Below, piece by piece: positions 1 through 10,712 of a stretch of DNA of 64,000 nt. The notes beneath the pieces were generated by a model. That model saw only the letters and a program-made list of their open reading frames with translations. It had not been told where the DNA came from and made no database searches. This stretch comes from Plutella xylostella (taxonomy: Eukaryota; Arthropoda; Insecta; Lepidoptera; Plutellidae): NCBI RefSeq assembly GCF_932276165.1, contig NC_064011.1, positions 389,501 to 453,500 of the forward strand. The letters are read 5' to 3'. The stretch's first letter is position 1. Each line of letters opens with the position of its first letter. The position numbers were made by a program, and so were the translations under genes.

Positions 1-1066
1 TATTTTATTTCATGCAATATATGTAATAATTAGTAACAATTATGAGGGCATTTTGATATCCCATGTATGTGTATTCATTTAAGTACTAACTTCAAATAGG
101 TTAGTGTTTTACAACTGCGTTACCGCTACACTTCGTTACTTTTTCAGTAACGCAGTTGTAGCTATAGTAACTCAGGGGTTTTTCTTATAGTTTTCAGGTA
201 TCTGTTACTCAATTTATGGTACAAATATAACATTTGAGCATATTATATTGTTACAGTATAACATTTCAGACTCAATGGCGTAAACAGCGGCTGAAAAACA
301 ACGGCTTTATAGGCAAAAAAAATGAGAAATATTTCTTAGTATTAAGTTGTTATATTTTCAGCGATTTTAATATTTGTTATTAAACAAAGAGTTCTGTTAA
401 TTTTAGTTTGATAGTTTTTTTCACATTATGATTAGTTTTAATTGAAGAAAGTATAAAGATTGTGATTGAGATACCACTGTGTTACCAATTAACCACAGCG
501 TTATCCATTTGTCCCTCGTTTCCTGAGAGTATTCACAAACATTTTAGCTACTCTATATTAGAAAGAATGTTAAACTAAATATAATAATTATAATTCACCT
601 TATTTAGAGCTATTTCTAAAACTTTGAGCAAAAAAATTATGATTATTTTGTCCTTTTTTCGAAAAGTATTGCATTAAAACTTATTGATTGGTAACGCAGT
701 GGGAAACTTTATTATAGAATGAATAACAAAACTGAGAATATTTTGTAATTTAAACTGTTAGATTAATGTTTTTTTTTCTTACTTTTTATCTGGTATATGT
801 TTACGAACCAAAATATATGTTCCTAACAATAAAACATAATTTTGTATGAAAGTAACGCAGTAGTATTTTTTCTCATCGTTCCTCGATTAAACGTCAATAA
901 CTTTAAGAAATAGCAAGAAAACATCGCTGCAAATGTATTTAATGAATAATATAAATGTTAATTAACATAAATAAATATTGAAAGGTTAATTAATAAGAAG
1001 TTTATTTTTGAAAAAAATATCTGTAAAAGTATGCCAAATTGTACCCAAAATAAAATAATGGCCCAG
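1..1066 (+). repeat. rep-X: AT-rich repeat with recurring GTAACGCAG motif
   Basis: No coding potential is visible. The block carries GTAACGCAG at 147-155, 691-699 and 852-860, its reverse complement at 115-123, and degenerate forms near 480-505. It ends in a segment TAAAATAATGGCCC (1051-1064) that recurs inverted at 60860-60873, where GTAACGC-like motifs also flank it, so the two are probably copies of one family. The element class is unknown and its left end lies outside the window. Confidence 0.45.
110..160. repeat. 14-bp inverted repeat (hairpin)
   Basis: Arms 110-123 and 147-160 are perfect reverse complements built on ACAACTGCGTTAC, separated by a 23-base loop. It lies inside rep-X and is formed by two opposed copies of its GTAACGCAG motif. 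Confidence 0.8.
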
Positions 1067-1289
1067 TTGATGATGACGTTTCAAATCGCAGCAATGATTG
1101 TAATTGAATATAGAACTACCAAAATTGTCACATAACGAATGTAATTAACTAAGTATTTCATTAGCTGTGAAAACGGAGTTTCGCTATATAAATAGGTATA
1201 ACTACAAAGTGCATTTCACAGAATCGGCCATTTTGTCACATCATCGGGACATGACCTGGCTGTTTGTGCTATCGGATATCCTTATTCTG

Positions 1290-1556
1290 GATTACCTAAC
1301 CAACGTTAAAACCCCCCCAAAATTCATCACTTTATAATTATTATACAACTTTTTAACCGCTAAGCCGATTGTGATAAAAATATGTCTAAGAACACTCGAA
1401 GTAGTATTAATTACCTATGACCCAAAACAAACAAATAAAAAATCAGCTCAACCGTTTATGAGCTATGCTACCTACCACATAGTACCTACAGACAATATAC
1501 AGACACGTTAAACTTATGTATTTGTGATACCCCTCTTTTTCGTCAGGGGTTAAAAT
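1290..1556 (+). repeat. rep-A copy
   Basis: Shares the ordered blocks of the family: CCTAACCAACGTTAAAA at the left, 'CGCTAAGCCGATT', a 'gagctatgctac' block, then ACCCCTCTTTTTCGTCAGGG before GTTAAAA. At least eight other copies occur in this window in both orientations. Class unresolved; no tRNA-like promoter is visible. Confidence 0.7.
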
Positions 1557-1807
1557 TCCAGAATATTCTCCCTCGAAAAGTAACAATTCCGCACAATGCA
1601 GCTACAATTACAGTTACAATTACAATTAAACTACGTGTGAAGTTGTTTTCGCTCGCGAGGCGCCTTTGAGAGCTCCAATTAATAGTTGCATTATAAAATA
1701 ACCTGAGTCCTTATTTAGGTGCCTTTAAAAGATAAAGAAAAAAATAGTTTACACATGGACAAAAACCAAAATACAGAAAAGAATGAGTTCTTTTAACTAA
1801 AGTACAA

Positions 1808-2036
1808 TGTGTACCATCGCTCTGACGGTGAAGGAAAACATCGTGAGGAAACCTGCATATCTAGATTTAGCACATCTTGATATGTGAACTCACCAACCCG
1901 CAGTGGACCAGCGTGGTGGGAAATGATCCAAGCTTAGGAAGGCAGTTTAGACCTTGGGAATATGCACAAAGGTTCCACTCGAGAGAGCCAGGTACTTACA
2001 CCCCCACAGAGAATAGAATAGAATCGAATAGAATAA
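1808..2036 (+). mobile_element. SINE-D copy, 5'-truncated
   Basis: Begins in the SINE body (GGTGAAGGAAAACATCGTGA) and runs through CCAACCCGCAGTGGACCAGC to a tail of AGAATAGAAT repeats at about 2010-2033. The tRNA-derived head seen at 61640-61692 is missing, as expected for 5' truncation during LINE-mediated copying. Confidence 0.8.
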
Positions 2037-2488
2037 CATAAAACCTGGCTGTCAAAAGCGCTAACTACAGTAGTTTTTTCCGGTGTAAAATGTAGCATTA
2101 TAAAGGTATCAATTAGACGCGTCTCATCTTCACTATCTGATTTCTATGTAGGTGTAACAATTTGCATATATATATGTGGAACAATTTACAAAATTTTCCA
2201 TCTCAAGAATTATAGACACCTACCATTTATTCATTCTAAAATGGTGTGAGCATTAACAAAACATGAATTACCAATCATTCTAATACCTTAAGTTCTAATT
2301 TCTCCATAGTGGGTTAGAGCACAACCAGGGATTATTGCTTGACTTTTGACACAATGACGTATATTAATATTAATCAATCTTTCAGAGAAATTGGAGCTAA
2401 TCAATAGTGTTTAAAGGTTACAAGATGGTCACTAACATAGTTACCCAAATGCAGTTACCCAAATGCTGTTATAATAGCAATTAATTGC
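2037..2488. other. intergenic, nothing recognised
   Basis: AT-rich sequence without a supportable gene or repeat match, except a 14-base tandem duplication (2440-2453 and 2454-2467, unit GTTACCCAAATGCA). Confidence 0.5.
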
Positions 2489-2630
2489 TTATTTGCACTA
2501 ACTGTTAGCTAAGGAAGAGCGGTGCTTCCTGTCACAGGCTCTGCTTAAAAGGAGGCACCAATCACGGTTAATGTATGCATGTTCCTATTTATCGCAAATA
2601 AACATTTTTGAATTTTTTTTTTGAATTTTG
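2489..2630 (+). mobile_element. solo 3' end of the 16-21 kb LINE family
   Basis: Matches the 3' UTR of the intact LINE (21,225-21,352): a GAAGAGCGGT block, a short hairpin (2521-2529 with 2551-2559), then ATAAACATTTTTGA and a run of T-rich TTTTTTGA units. The two stems differ in sequence but both pair, so this is a diverged relative. Extreme 5' truncation is typical of non-LTR insertions. Confidence 0.7.
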
Positions 2631-2946
2631 AACATAACTATGTTTGTGAAACTAGAATTACCCTTCAGATTTAAAGCGATATCAAATAATAGTGATAGAT
2701 ATTTCAATGAAACAATAAGGCTGCTGATTCCAACTGACAATTAAAATGACTCGCCAATAACCAGGCACAAACAGGCTGTAAAATTAATTGAATTGGACCG
2801 AAATCAATGTAATTGTTTTCTGGTGCAGGTATTTATGCCAGTGGATGAAGAGGTAACGACTGACGTTTATTATTATTATGTTTTTCCAGAAATAATCTGG
2901 TTCAATGGGTCACGAGTTCGTGAAATTGATTGTCAGTGGAGGGACG

Positions 2947-3088
2947 TACAGTCAGCTGCATAAGTAGTTATACACTTTTGTACCTTGTCAAACTCACTAA
3001 CTGCCTATTTAAACATTTTATGTATGGTTCGTTATGTAGATAGTTTCCAAGGTACTAAAGTAAATAGCTACTTATGCAGCTGACTGTA
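2947..3088. mobile_element. Tc1/mariner-like MITE, 142 bp
   Basis: Roughly 40-bp terminal inverted repeats starting TACAGTCAGCTGCATAAGTA at both ends with a handful of mismatches. The outer TA dinucleotides fit the TA target duplication of Tc1/mariner elements. No coding capacity, so non-autonomous. Confidence 0.75.
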
Positions 3089-3165
3089 CCTAAGAGTCCA
3101 TTCACACTATTCGGCTCGGATAGGAGAGCAGATGTCAGTAGGGCATATAACTAACAGAATTATAC

Positions 3166-3407
3166 TACAGTCACGGGCAATGAAATATGTAGTTCCACTC
3201 ACAAAAAGCCGACACCAAACGACCCCAATTTTTTCCAACATTTAATTTAAAATTTGAACAAAATAATATGATTGTTTTAGTTGGTAATATCCTGATGCTC
3301 CGTTAAATGTACTTGAATGTTGCAGAAGGCATCATAAAGCTAGCTTATTCCGTTTAGCAGTAATTTGGTGTTTTTCTCAGTGGAACCTTTTCATTGCCCG
3401 TCAGTGT
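3166..3407. mobile_element. MITE-K copy
   Basis: Inverted ends built on CGGGCAATGAAA: left 3174-3185, right copy as TTTTCATTGCCCGTCA near 3389-3404, with GTTCCAC next to each end. The same terminus, usually GAGCAATGAAAAAGTTCC, recurs at 5.3, 29.3, 34.8 and 47.3 kb. Confidence 0.65.
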
Positions 3408-3599
3408 ATTTGGAAAATTAATGTCAAAGCACTGGTACACCAGCTAAAACAAACCTTGCTGAAATGGTAGGGTTAGGCAAGGTTCTATTTAAAATTTGAT
3501 GAAAACATTTTCCCTTCTCTGACTCTCTCTTATAGTTTTAAATACTTACATTGGACTTACATTGATAAAATTAATATAACTAGTTAGTAAATAATAAAT

Positions 3600-3735
3600 A
3601 AACACTCACACCTTGTACTAATGTAATCCCTTGCGGTGTAGGCAGAGGTGCATTGCTGCAATCACTTTTCTCCAGTGTTATGTTAGTCTCAATGTAATAT
3701 AGGGCGGGCCTATTGCCATTTTACGGGCACCTAGT
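3600..3735 (-). mobile_element. SINE-C 3' body fragment
   Basis: Contains the reverse of the SINE-C body: CCTTGTACTAATGTAATCCC, GTAGGCAGAGGTGCATTGCT, then GGGCGGGCCTATTGCCATTT and ACGGGCAC. The tRNA-like head present in the 31.4-31.7 kb copy is absent. Confidence 0.75.
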
Positions 3736-4221
3736 TAGTATACTTACATAATATAATACCCATTATGTAAGCTATAGGTACATAAATATACAGCGTGTCC
3801 AAACTAGGCATGCTGAATCATGCCTTCAGAGGATATCGACTGACCCTGGATCAAAGAGGAATGAATAGCTTACGAAGATTTATTATCACCCTTTAATATA
3901 TCTTGGAGGAAACGAGACGGCAATAGCACAAGCTTTATTGTAAGAGTGAGACATAAAACGTAAGTAACACAGTCACTATTTCATTTTCCGCCTTGCCTTT
4001 GGATTGACTGGTAGAGAGTGCTTATAGCCTTAAGACCATAATTTATATTGTGGAGGCTATTGGTAATGTAATAAAATACCTACCTCAATTTATTCAATAT
4101 ATGAACTTACAATTTTATTATACGTATGTACATAATAGTCCAGTGATAAGCTAGTGTTTGTCGCCACACTGTAAGAAGATACTATATGTAGGTTCTTACT
4201 ATTTTGTACAACTATTGGATG
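3736..4221. other. intergenic, nothing recognised
   Basis: AT-rich; one ACAGCGTGTCC start near 3790 resembles MITE termini, but I found no matching right end. Confidence 0.45.
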
Positions 4222-4470
4222 ACTAGCTGTTCCCGCGAGCTTCGCTTCGCCTAAAAAAGTTTTCCCGTGGGAATTCCGCGTTAAACTGAAGAACTTTCAT
4301 CCTCTATTTTACCCCTTTAGGGGTGGAGTTTCTAAAAATCCTTTCTTAGTGCTCACCTACACTACCTAAGGAACCTACGTGCCAAGTTTCATGATTGTAG
4401 CTTGAGCCGTTTGTGCTGTGCGTTGATGCCCAATCAGTCACTTTCTTCTTTTATATATACAGATTATTTA
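4222..4470 (-). mobile_element. Helitron-like non-autonomous element (Helitron-B relative)
   Basis: On the minus strand it ends with the GCGGGAACAGCTAG-T terminus shared with the Helitron-B copies, CTAG at 4223-4226. The body differs from the others (GGGGTGGAGTTTCTAAAAAT block), so it is a sister subfamily. The 5' end near 4470 is approximate. Confidence 0.6.
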
Positions 4471-4726
4471 AGAATACATTACAAAATGTACCTACATCCA
4501 TATTACTATACAGCTTTTATATACAAAATCAGTAATATACCGCTTTTTTCCCGTGTTTTACCATCAAGAAGTATTGAGACAAAAATAATGTATGTCTTTC
4601 GCCCTCTAATCACGCGTCATCGCAAAACAGTAAAGATAAGTAACGGGACATCCCCCCTCGAGGGTGTGAGTGTGATAAAGAACGCGATATGTGATAAATG
4701 GGATCGCGTTAAGTGTCTTGCTGTGT

Positions 4727-4765
4727 ACAGGATGTTGCAAAAAGCCTAGTGATTCAAAAAGGGGG
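4727..4765 (+). repeat. MITE-H end fragment
   Basis: TACAGGATGTTGCAAAAAGC is followed by a degenerate version of the 'gggggtgactc' block; a matching right end is not visible. Confidence 0.4.
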
Positions 4766-4840
4766 GCTTTACATGCCTTTTTTGAGAGTGAGCGCAAAAC
4801 TAGCAAAATGTTAACACTCGGCATACTCAGTTTAGACTTC

Positions 4841-5035
4841 AGAGTGGTGTAGTTATAGAGGCCCTGATTGCTAAGCTGAAGGTCGCGGGTTCGATTCCCG
4901 GGCAGATATTTGTACTCGGGTCTTGGGTGATAAATGACATAGATATGTAGATATGTCAGAATCAGATGTCTGATACCCGTATGACAGACTCTGACTAGCT
5001 TGTGGCCGGATGGTCGTGTGTTATAATAATAAACT
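4841..5035 (+). mobile_element. SINE-C copy with tRNA-like head
   Basis: Degenerate A-box region, then GGTCGCGGGTTCGATTCCCG containing a B box (GGTTCGATTCC), then CTCGGGTCTTGGGTG, and a body with GGCCGGATGGTCGTGTGT. It is the alternative 3' form of SINE-C, as also seen at 34.2 and 47.4 kb. Not a functional tRNA: no acceptor pairing. Confidence 0.7.
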
Positions 5036-5054
5036 CAAAGGCAATGAATAATTA

Positions 5055-5267
5055 ATCCTAACTATCCTAATCCAACTTCTTAACTAATATTATAAGTAAA
5101 TGCGAAAGTAACTGTGTCTGTTTGTCTGCCTGTTACTCTTTCACGCCAAAACTACTGAACGGATTTGAATGAAATTTGGTCTAGACCCTGAGAAAGAACA
5201 TAGGTTAATCCCGGAATTCTCACGGAAAAACTTTTTAAGGCGAAGCGAAGCTCGCGGGAACAGCTAG
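5055..5267 (+). mobile_element. Helitron-B (Lep1/Hel-2-type), plus orientation
   Basis: Starts TCCTAAC, includes CTAATATTAT, GCGAAAGTAACTGTG, CTCTTTCACGCCAAAACTAC and the 3' block AAGGCGAAGCGAAGC ending CTAG (5264-5267) followed by T. The 5' TC and 3' CTRR ends, with insertion before T, are hallmarks of Helitrons. Too short to encode a Rep-helicase. Confidence 0.75.
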
Positions 5268-5283
5268 TAATAAATAAAATGAC

Positions 5284-5320
5284 AGGTGGAACTGTTTCAT
5301 TGCTCGTGAGTGAACATATT
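5284..5320. repeat. MITE-K terminal fragment
   Basis: GGTGGAACTGTTTCATTGCT followed by CGTGAGTG matches the right end of the MITE-K copies at 3.4 and 47.7 kb. It directly follows the Helitron copy. Confidence 0.45.
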
Positions 5321-5679
5321 ATTATTATTATTAAACCCATATAACAGTTTGCCTACTTGAGACACAGCCTGAACAGTAAAGAGCAAGAACGAATTACCCC
5401 CACGAAGAAAATATTCGCAAATTGCAAAACACTTTCCGTTCAAATGTAACTCTTGCAACGCAGGTATTAAGATCCATGCGAGACTGTACTTAATAAGATT
5501 TATAGTATTGGGACAATTTATTTCCTTTAGGGGAAACTGGGAGAAGATATCGCCATAATGTTTTTTTTTTTCATGGTCAGTGCCGAAATGCCACATAAAG
5601 TGTCAAGAATCACGACTGTTAACATCACATGAAATGAAATATAGTAGGGCCTTTCTGATTCGGACAATAACCTTACCAA

Positions 5680-5853
5680 CTTTTGAACAGCTGGGCTATG
5701 ATTTTGATAAAATATGGCTAAAAACACTTGCAACAATATCTACCTATGACCCAAAAACAGAAATCGAAAATTGGTTCAGCCGTTTGTGAGCTCCGCTACC
5801 ACAGACAGACACAGGCACCTCAAACTTATAACACCCCTCTTTTTGTCGGGGTT
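5680..5853 (+). repeat. rep-A copy, 5'-truncated
   Basis: Contains GATTTTGATAAAATATGGCT, GGTTCAGCCGTTTGTGAGCT, an ACAGACAGACAC run and ACACCCCTCTTTTTGTCGGG, all in rep-A order. Confidence 0.7.
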
Positions 5854-6842
5854 ACTTTACCTAATTAGCGTGACCACCTTATAATCAGCTCTCCTACACA
5901 TTGCCTTAGAGAGGATCATTGATAAAAGTCCTCCTTACCTAATAGAGAACATAATGAATAGTACAATCACGTCCGTAAGAGAATCAGGTCATTGACCTCC
6001 CGCAGGGCGTCCCACGGGACGGCAGGTCGATAAGAGGATTAGCCTAATCTCTCACTGCTAGATAGTTTTGGATGGAATCAGCTTAAAGCCTTAAATGCTT
6101 ATACAAAGGACGGCACACATTTGATTTAAAACTGCCAATAGATGCCAAAGTGCTACGTAAAGACGATAAAGCTACGTCAAAACAGTATAATTTTGAGGGG
6201 TAGTATAATTTTGACTTGTGATTTATATCCACACTTTTCATATTGTTATGAAAGTGCAAATCGATATAATAGTACCTATCGCTATCTACTAACTAGAAAA
6301 CACTGACCATCTAAAGGTAGAAACATAAATAATTATATGAGGTATAATTATTCTGCAAGAAAAAGTAACATAATTTCAAACACTACCACTTTTAAGCAAA
6401 ACCAACGTATAACGCCATTCTTTTTAGCCGCTAAAGTAACAAAAGCCCAGGTCACTGCCCTGTAGGGGGTGAGAGAAAGTGGGGGGATGATAAGAAGATC
6501 TAACTAATCCTGTAGTGATGGATCGCCTCTCGAGCCCTCGCCATTTTAGGTGTAAAGCTAATAGCTTAAAAGAACGGTTATTATGAGAAAGTGTTGTTTT
6601 AGGTTGTGTAAAACGATGGCCAATGATGATGTTTTATTATAAGACAAGATTATTATTATTATTTTTATCTTCTTTTTTTTGTTTATAGTTAGGCTAGGTA
6701 CCTATAGTCATATTTTTTCTTAAGTTTAGAATAAGTTATTTAGATTGTATTGTGTACATAGATATTTACAGTTTGATTAAATGATTTAGATAACCTAAGA
6801 TAAGAAAACTTTTTCACAGTCAACCGACACAGTCACAAAGAA
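5854..6842. other. intergenic, nothing recognised
   Basis: AT-rich with no supportable gene. Around 5990-6060 and 6445-6545 there is locally GC-richer sequence without a frame worth calling. Confidence 0.45.
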
Positions 6843-6978
6843 CCTACAATGAATACCCAAGACCCGAGAACAAATTGGTTTTTTAACGAATATAATTATC
6901 TGCCCCGGCTGTTGATCGAATCTAGGGCCTTCGGCTTAGTAGCTAGGGTCACTAACCACTACACCATCCGGTCTTCCA
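6843..6978 (-). mobile_element. SINE-C head fragment (tRNA-like)
   Basis: Minus strand: a 'tggtgtagtggttag' A-box region then 'tagattcgatc', a degenerate B box, then the CTCGGGTCTTGGGT segment (plus strand CCCAAGACCCGAG near 6857). Body truncated. Confidence 0.7.
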
Positions 6979-7454
6979 GTATTTTGATGTGCCCGAAATC
7001 TATCTATCAATTTAACTAACATAAAACTACGATATAATAGGGTAAAAGGTGGCAGGCGTGGTCTTTTCATCAAAAGCATACAATACTAAACACGAACCCA
7101 TAGAAATATTCCATCGGTCATTCATACGAACACAAATAAACTCCCTCACATTACCCGTAAGTATTAGACCATTGCCATAATAAATCATAATTAATTTAGT
7201 ACAAAAGTATCTATTATCGTATTAACATGTTACTTGGATGTCATAAACATAATATACGTATACACATGGCTGGTCTTTACGATACTTTGGGTATCCAACT
7301 TTACCCCTTACGACCCTCAAATTAAGGTGGTTTACAGTTTTACAAATTGCCCCGCATTTGGCAGCGTGCTGCGTGAAATGAGAAAAGAAGAAAGACTAAC
7401 CCCCTTATTCAAAAAAAAATATTTATAGGACGTTTTAGCTATTGAACGATTTAG

Positions 7455-9127
7455 TTATTGAAGGAACTAATATCAGTAATTTCCAAGGTATTTGAAAAAT
7501 ATATTTATAATTCTTTGACATCATTTTTTGACAAGCACAATATTATTATAGACGAGCAAAAGGGGTTTCGAAAAAATATGACTATAAATTTAGCAATTTT
7601 TGAATTCTTAAGTAAAGTAATGACATGTATAGATGAAAAAACTCCCGTATGTGCCATATACATGGACTTGACTAAAGCCTTTGACTACGTAAATCATAAT
7701 ATATTAATTAGTAAACTGAAATCATACGGTATCAGGGGCAACGTTATTGAACTCATAAAGTCATACTTAAGCAATAGGAAACAATGTACACAAATAACCA
7801 AAATGTGTCCTAAAACTAAAATGGAAATAAAATACCTTTCGGATAATAGAGAAATACTACATGGAGTTCCTCAGGGCAGTGTACTGGGCCCACTGTTATT
7901 CCTGACTTATATTAATGACCTTCCTAAACATGTTTCCAATCCCATGATCCTTTTCGCAGATGATAGCACTGTCATAATAAAATGCACAGATAAACTCAGC
8001 TATGAGGAGACAATAAATAAGAACCTGTCAGAAATTATAAACTGGTTAGATGACAATAGCTTGGTAGCTAATCTCGGTAAGACTAAATTGATGATGTTTC
8101 ATCAGAGAAAAACCATTCCTGATGTTACAATAACTTACAACAACCAGCCCGTAAATGAAACACGAGTAACTAAATTTCTAGGTCTTAATATAGACAACCA
8201 ACTAACGTGGAACGATCATGCGAATGATCTTTGTTCAAAGCTCAGTAAACACTCATATATGCTTTTCAGACTGAGAGGTATTGTTAATATGGATACACTT
8301 ATAATAGCCTATCATGCATATGTGGCATCCACACTTCGTTATGGGATAATTTTTTGGGGCAACTGCACTAAAAAAGATACAATATTTAAAGCGCAAAAAA
8401 GAATTATCAGATCAATGTGTGGTCTTAAAACGACAGACAGCTGTAAGCCGTACTTTGAAAAAAATGAAATATTAACTCTAACAAGTCTTTATATCTACGA
8501 AGTCGCGTTATTTGTAAAAACAAATCCTAATCTCTTCATCAAAGCAGCAGAGGTACATCACTCCAGTAGAATCCGTTCGATCCATAGAAATAGGATATGT
8601 ATCCAAAGCTCAAAGACTGCTTTAATGAATAAAAGTGTTTTCTGCATGTCACCACTTATCTATAACAAAATACCGAACAGTATTAGAGATTTAGATCTAA
8701 AATTATTTAAAAGAAAATTATTTAAATTATTGACTGATAAATGCTATTATACGATAACAGAATTTTTTGGAGATACTACAATATAGGTAACGAATGAGAT
8801 TGACAATGACTACTCGGTTACAAATTATTTACTTTATGACATTGACTTTTTCTAATTACTTACAATCTATTTATTTACTCACCTTAGCTATTATTTAATA
8901 CCTATTTAATTTAATTATTGATTGATAATATTGTTAATTGGATACCTTCTTTTGTACATTTGCCTGTTACTATTAGTTTGCATGTATTAACTAGTGTGCT
9001 ATATCACTAAATGTTCGTATGCTTAATAAGCAGTACATGGAATGTACCTACTACCAATTGTATAAGATCTCCATTTACCTGTGTACACGAATAAAGAGTT
9101 TGATTTGATTTGATTTGATTTGATTTG
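7455..9127 (+). mobile_element. 5'-truncated non-LTR retrotransposon (LINE)
   Basis: A LINE that begins abruptly inside its reverse-transcriptase domain and ends, after a ~340-bp AT-rich 3' UTR, in ATTTGATTTGATTTGATTTG-type repeats (about 9097-9127). Typical of target-primed insertion that stopped early. The tail unit (TTTGA) differs from the tail of the 16-21 kb LINE, so this is another family. Confidence 0.85.
7458..8786 (+). CDS. LINE reverse transcriptase, N-terminally truncated
   Basis: Copies LINE RNA into the target site. The 442-codon frame opens just after a TAG at 7452-7454 and its first codon is TTG, so there is no genuine start; the first ATG is codon 41. Visible motifs: palm motif A YMDLTKAFDYV (around residues 68-78), motif B GVPQGSVLGP (136-145), catalytic FADD (166-169, in place of the commoner YADD), then a FLGLNIDNQLTW block typical of LINE RTs. 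The endonuclease and early RT fingers are missing, so it cannot mobilise itself. From the truncation point to the stop the frame is uninterrupted over 1.3 kb, suggesting a fairly young insertion. Clade not resolved by eye; jockey/CR1-like families are candidates. Confidence 0.85.
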   Translation: MKELISVISKVFEKYIYNSLTSFFDKHNIIIDEQKGFRKNMTINLAIFEFLSKVMTCIDEKTPVCAIYMDLTKAFDYVNHNILISKLKSYGIRGNVIELIKSYLSNRKQCTQITKMCPKTKMEIKYLSDNREILHGVPQGSVLGPLLFLTYINDLPKHVSNPMILFADDSTVIIKCTDKLSYEETINKNLSEIINWLDDNSLVANLGKTKLMMFHQRKTIPDVTITYNNQPVNETRVTKFLGLNIDNQLTWNDHANDLCSKLSKHSYMLFRLRGIVNMDTLIIAYHAYVASTLRYGIIFWGNCTKKDTIFKAQKRIIRSMCGLKTTDSCKPYFEKNEILTLTSLYIYEVALFVKTNPNLFIKAAEVHHSSRIRSIHRNRICIQSSKTALMNKSVFCMSPLIYNKIPNSIRDLDLKLFKRKLFKLLTDKCYYTITEFFGDTTI

Positions 9128-10122
9128 AACAAATAAAATTGTTCTTTGACAGAGAGAGACAATGCAATTGCTAAAACGTCTTCTGTTTTTTTATGAATAA
9201 GGGGGTAAGTATTAGTATGCATGAACGCATATAGATTATAGATGTGTTTTCTATGTATTGCACTTTTCAGGCATAACACAGAGATTTATAAGGTTAATTT
9301 ATAACGAAAAAAACAGTTATAAAGTGTGCAATAGAGTTTATAAATACACGTGACTGAAATAATCTGAAAAGTTCTGACGTTATGAGACTTTCCTGTAGAC
9401 GGTTTATTGACTGTGTGGGTTTTAAGCTTCAGATTTGGATTTAATTTAGACTTGAACGTCATAAACAATCTGTAAGTAGGCTGCGTAGGTGTACCTACGC
9501 AGGTGTGTAGGTATTGAAGGTGTAATGAAAGGTAACATTTACCTACGTCAGATGACAAAGTCAAAGGCGTAGGACACACTCAAAAGGCGCAATATGAAGA
9601 CGTATCTCACTTACGTTTGTTCTTTTAAACTCCAACTGAAAAATAGGGATTTACAAAATTGTTAAATGTATTTTTGTTGTCATGTAACTCCAAACGAATT
9701 TATTTGATACGTAAGTGACGTTATTATGGTTTATAGAACCAAAATCTGTTTATCTGTTTAGGTACTACAAAACAGCTACAGACAAATTAAATTTTCGATC
9801 GGGATTTATAAAATATTTTTGTGTTATATCGACGTCGATAAATTCATTTAGTGCGCGTTCCACCAATCACAGCGCCGTAATTATGGCGAATCGCGATATG
9901 GTGACGTTTATCTTAGTCGATAATGAACCCGTGTAGCGGCCCAAGTCCATATAAGGCAGATAAAACGCAATGTCATTCTTCCTATTTAAAAAACTATCAA
10001 ACCCAATAAAAGTTTTCCCATAAACCCCGTAATTGTATACAGAACAAACACAGGACACTTTCCAAACTTGCCTCTGTCCAGTGGGTCACTGTGGGTCACT
10101 CCCGAAGCCTCATGACCCTGGA
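9128..10122. other. intergenic, mostly unrecognised
   Basis: No supportable gene. A 10-bp inverted repeat (9481-9490 with 9493-9502, CTGCGTAGGT) and a CpG-richer patch at 9825-9945 with a CCAAT near 9862 are the only notable points. Confidence 0.4.
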
Positions 10123-10253
10123 GGGTCACTCTATATAACGAAAAACTAAGTTTCGGAGCGCTGCTGCGCGAGCCACGACTCTATCTCGTTGTATTAAACG
10201 TGCCGATTGCACGACAGCTCTCGTTCGTTTGTTTTTCGTCAGTATAGAGTACC
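10123..10253 (+). mobile_element. MITE-J copy
   Basis: About 130 bp with inverted ends: GGGTCACTCTATATAACGAA at the left and TTTTTCGTCAGTATAGAGTA at the right. The interior (CTATCTCGTTGTATTAAACG) is shared with copies at 39.5 and 43.4 kb. Confidence 0.75.
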
Positions 10254-10399
10254 GTTCTGGGTAATTGCTACAAAACACAGCCCTAACTTCGCTTATAACT
10301 CAATTTTAGTTCCAACTTTGACCGCTTGAGGGCGCCAGCTAGATAGTAGAGTGTATTGGGGTAGGCTCTGGTTTATTTATATTAAGTACTATGATACTG

Positions 10400-10455
10400 C
10401 AATTCATGAAGGAAAAACATCGTTAGGAAACCTGCACCTCTAGATTCTAGTTGTT
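10400..10455 (+). repeat. SINE-D internal fragment
   Basis: GAAGGAAAAACATCGTTAGG followed by AAACCTGCACCTCTAGATT matches the SINE-D body module. Confidence 0.55.
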
Positions 10456-10497
10456 TACCCTAAGAGCATTCTACTCACATTCGACCTTTATTAACTA

Positions 10498-10688
10498 CTA
10501 GCTGTTCCCGCGCGCTTCGTTTCGCCTTAAAAAGTTTACCCGTGGGAATTCCGGGATAAAAAGTAGCCGATAGTAGACCATATGTATAGCAAATTTGATT
10601 CAAATCCGTTCAGTAGTTTTGGCGTGAAAGAGTAACAGACACACAGACACGGTTACTTTCGCATTTATAATATTAGTTAGGATTAGGA
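10498..10688 (-). mobile_element. Helitron-B copy, minus orientation
   Basis: Plus strand reads CTAGCTGTTCCCGCGCGCTT (CTAG 10498-10501), then AATTCCGGGATAAAAAGTAG, GTTCAGTAGTTTTGGCGTGA and ends TTATAATATTAGTTAGGATT. Ends and order match the family. Confidence 0.75.
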
Positions 10689-10712
10689 TACATTTCACGA
10701 ATTGTAAATAGG

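Noticed and set aside
7234..7428. 64-codon frame just upstream of the truncated LINE
   Set aside because: No similarity to LINE protein; lies before the truncation point in unrelated flanking DNA.
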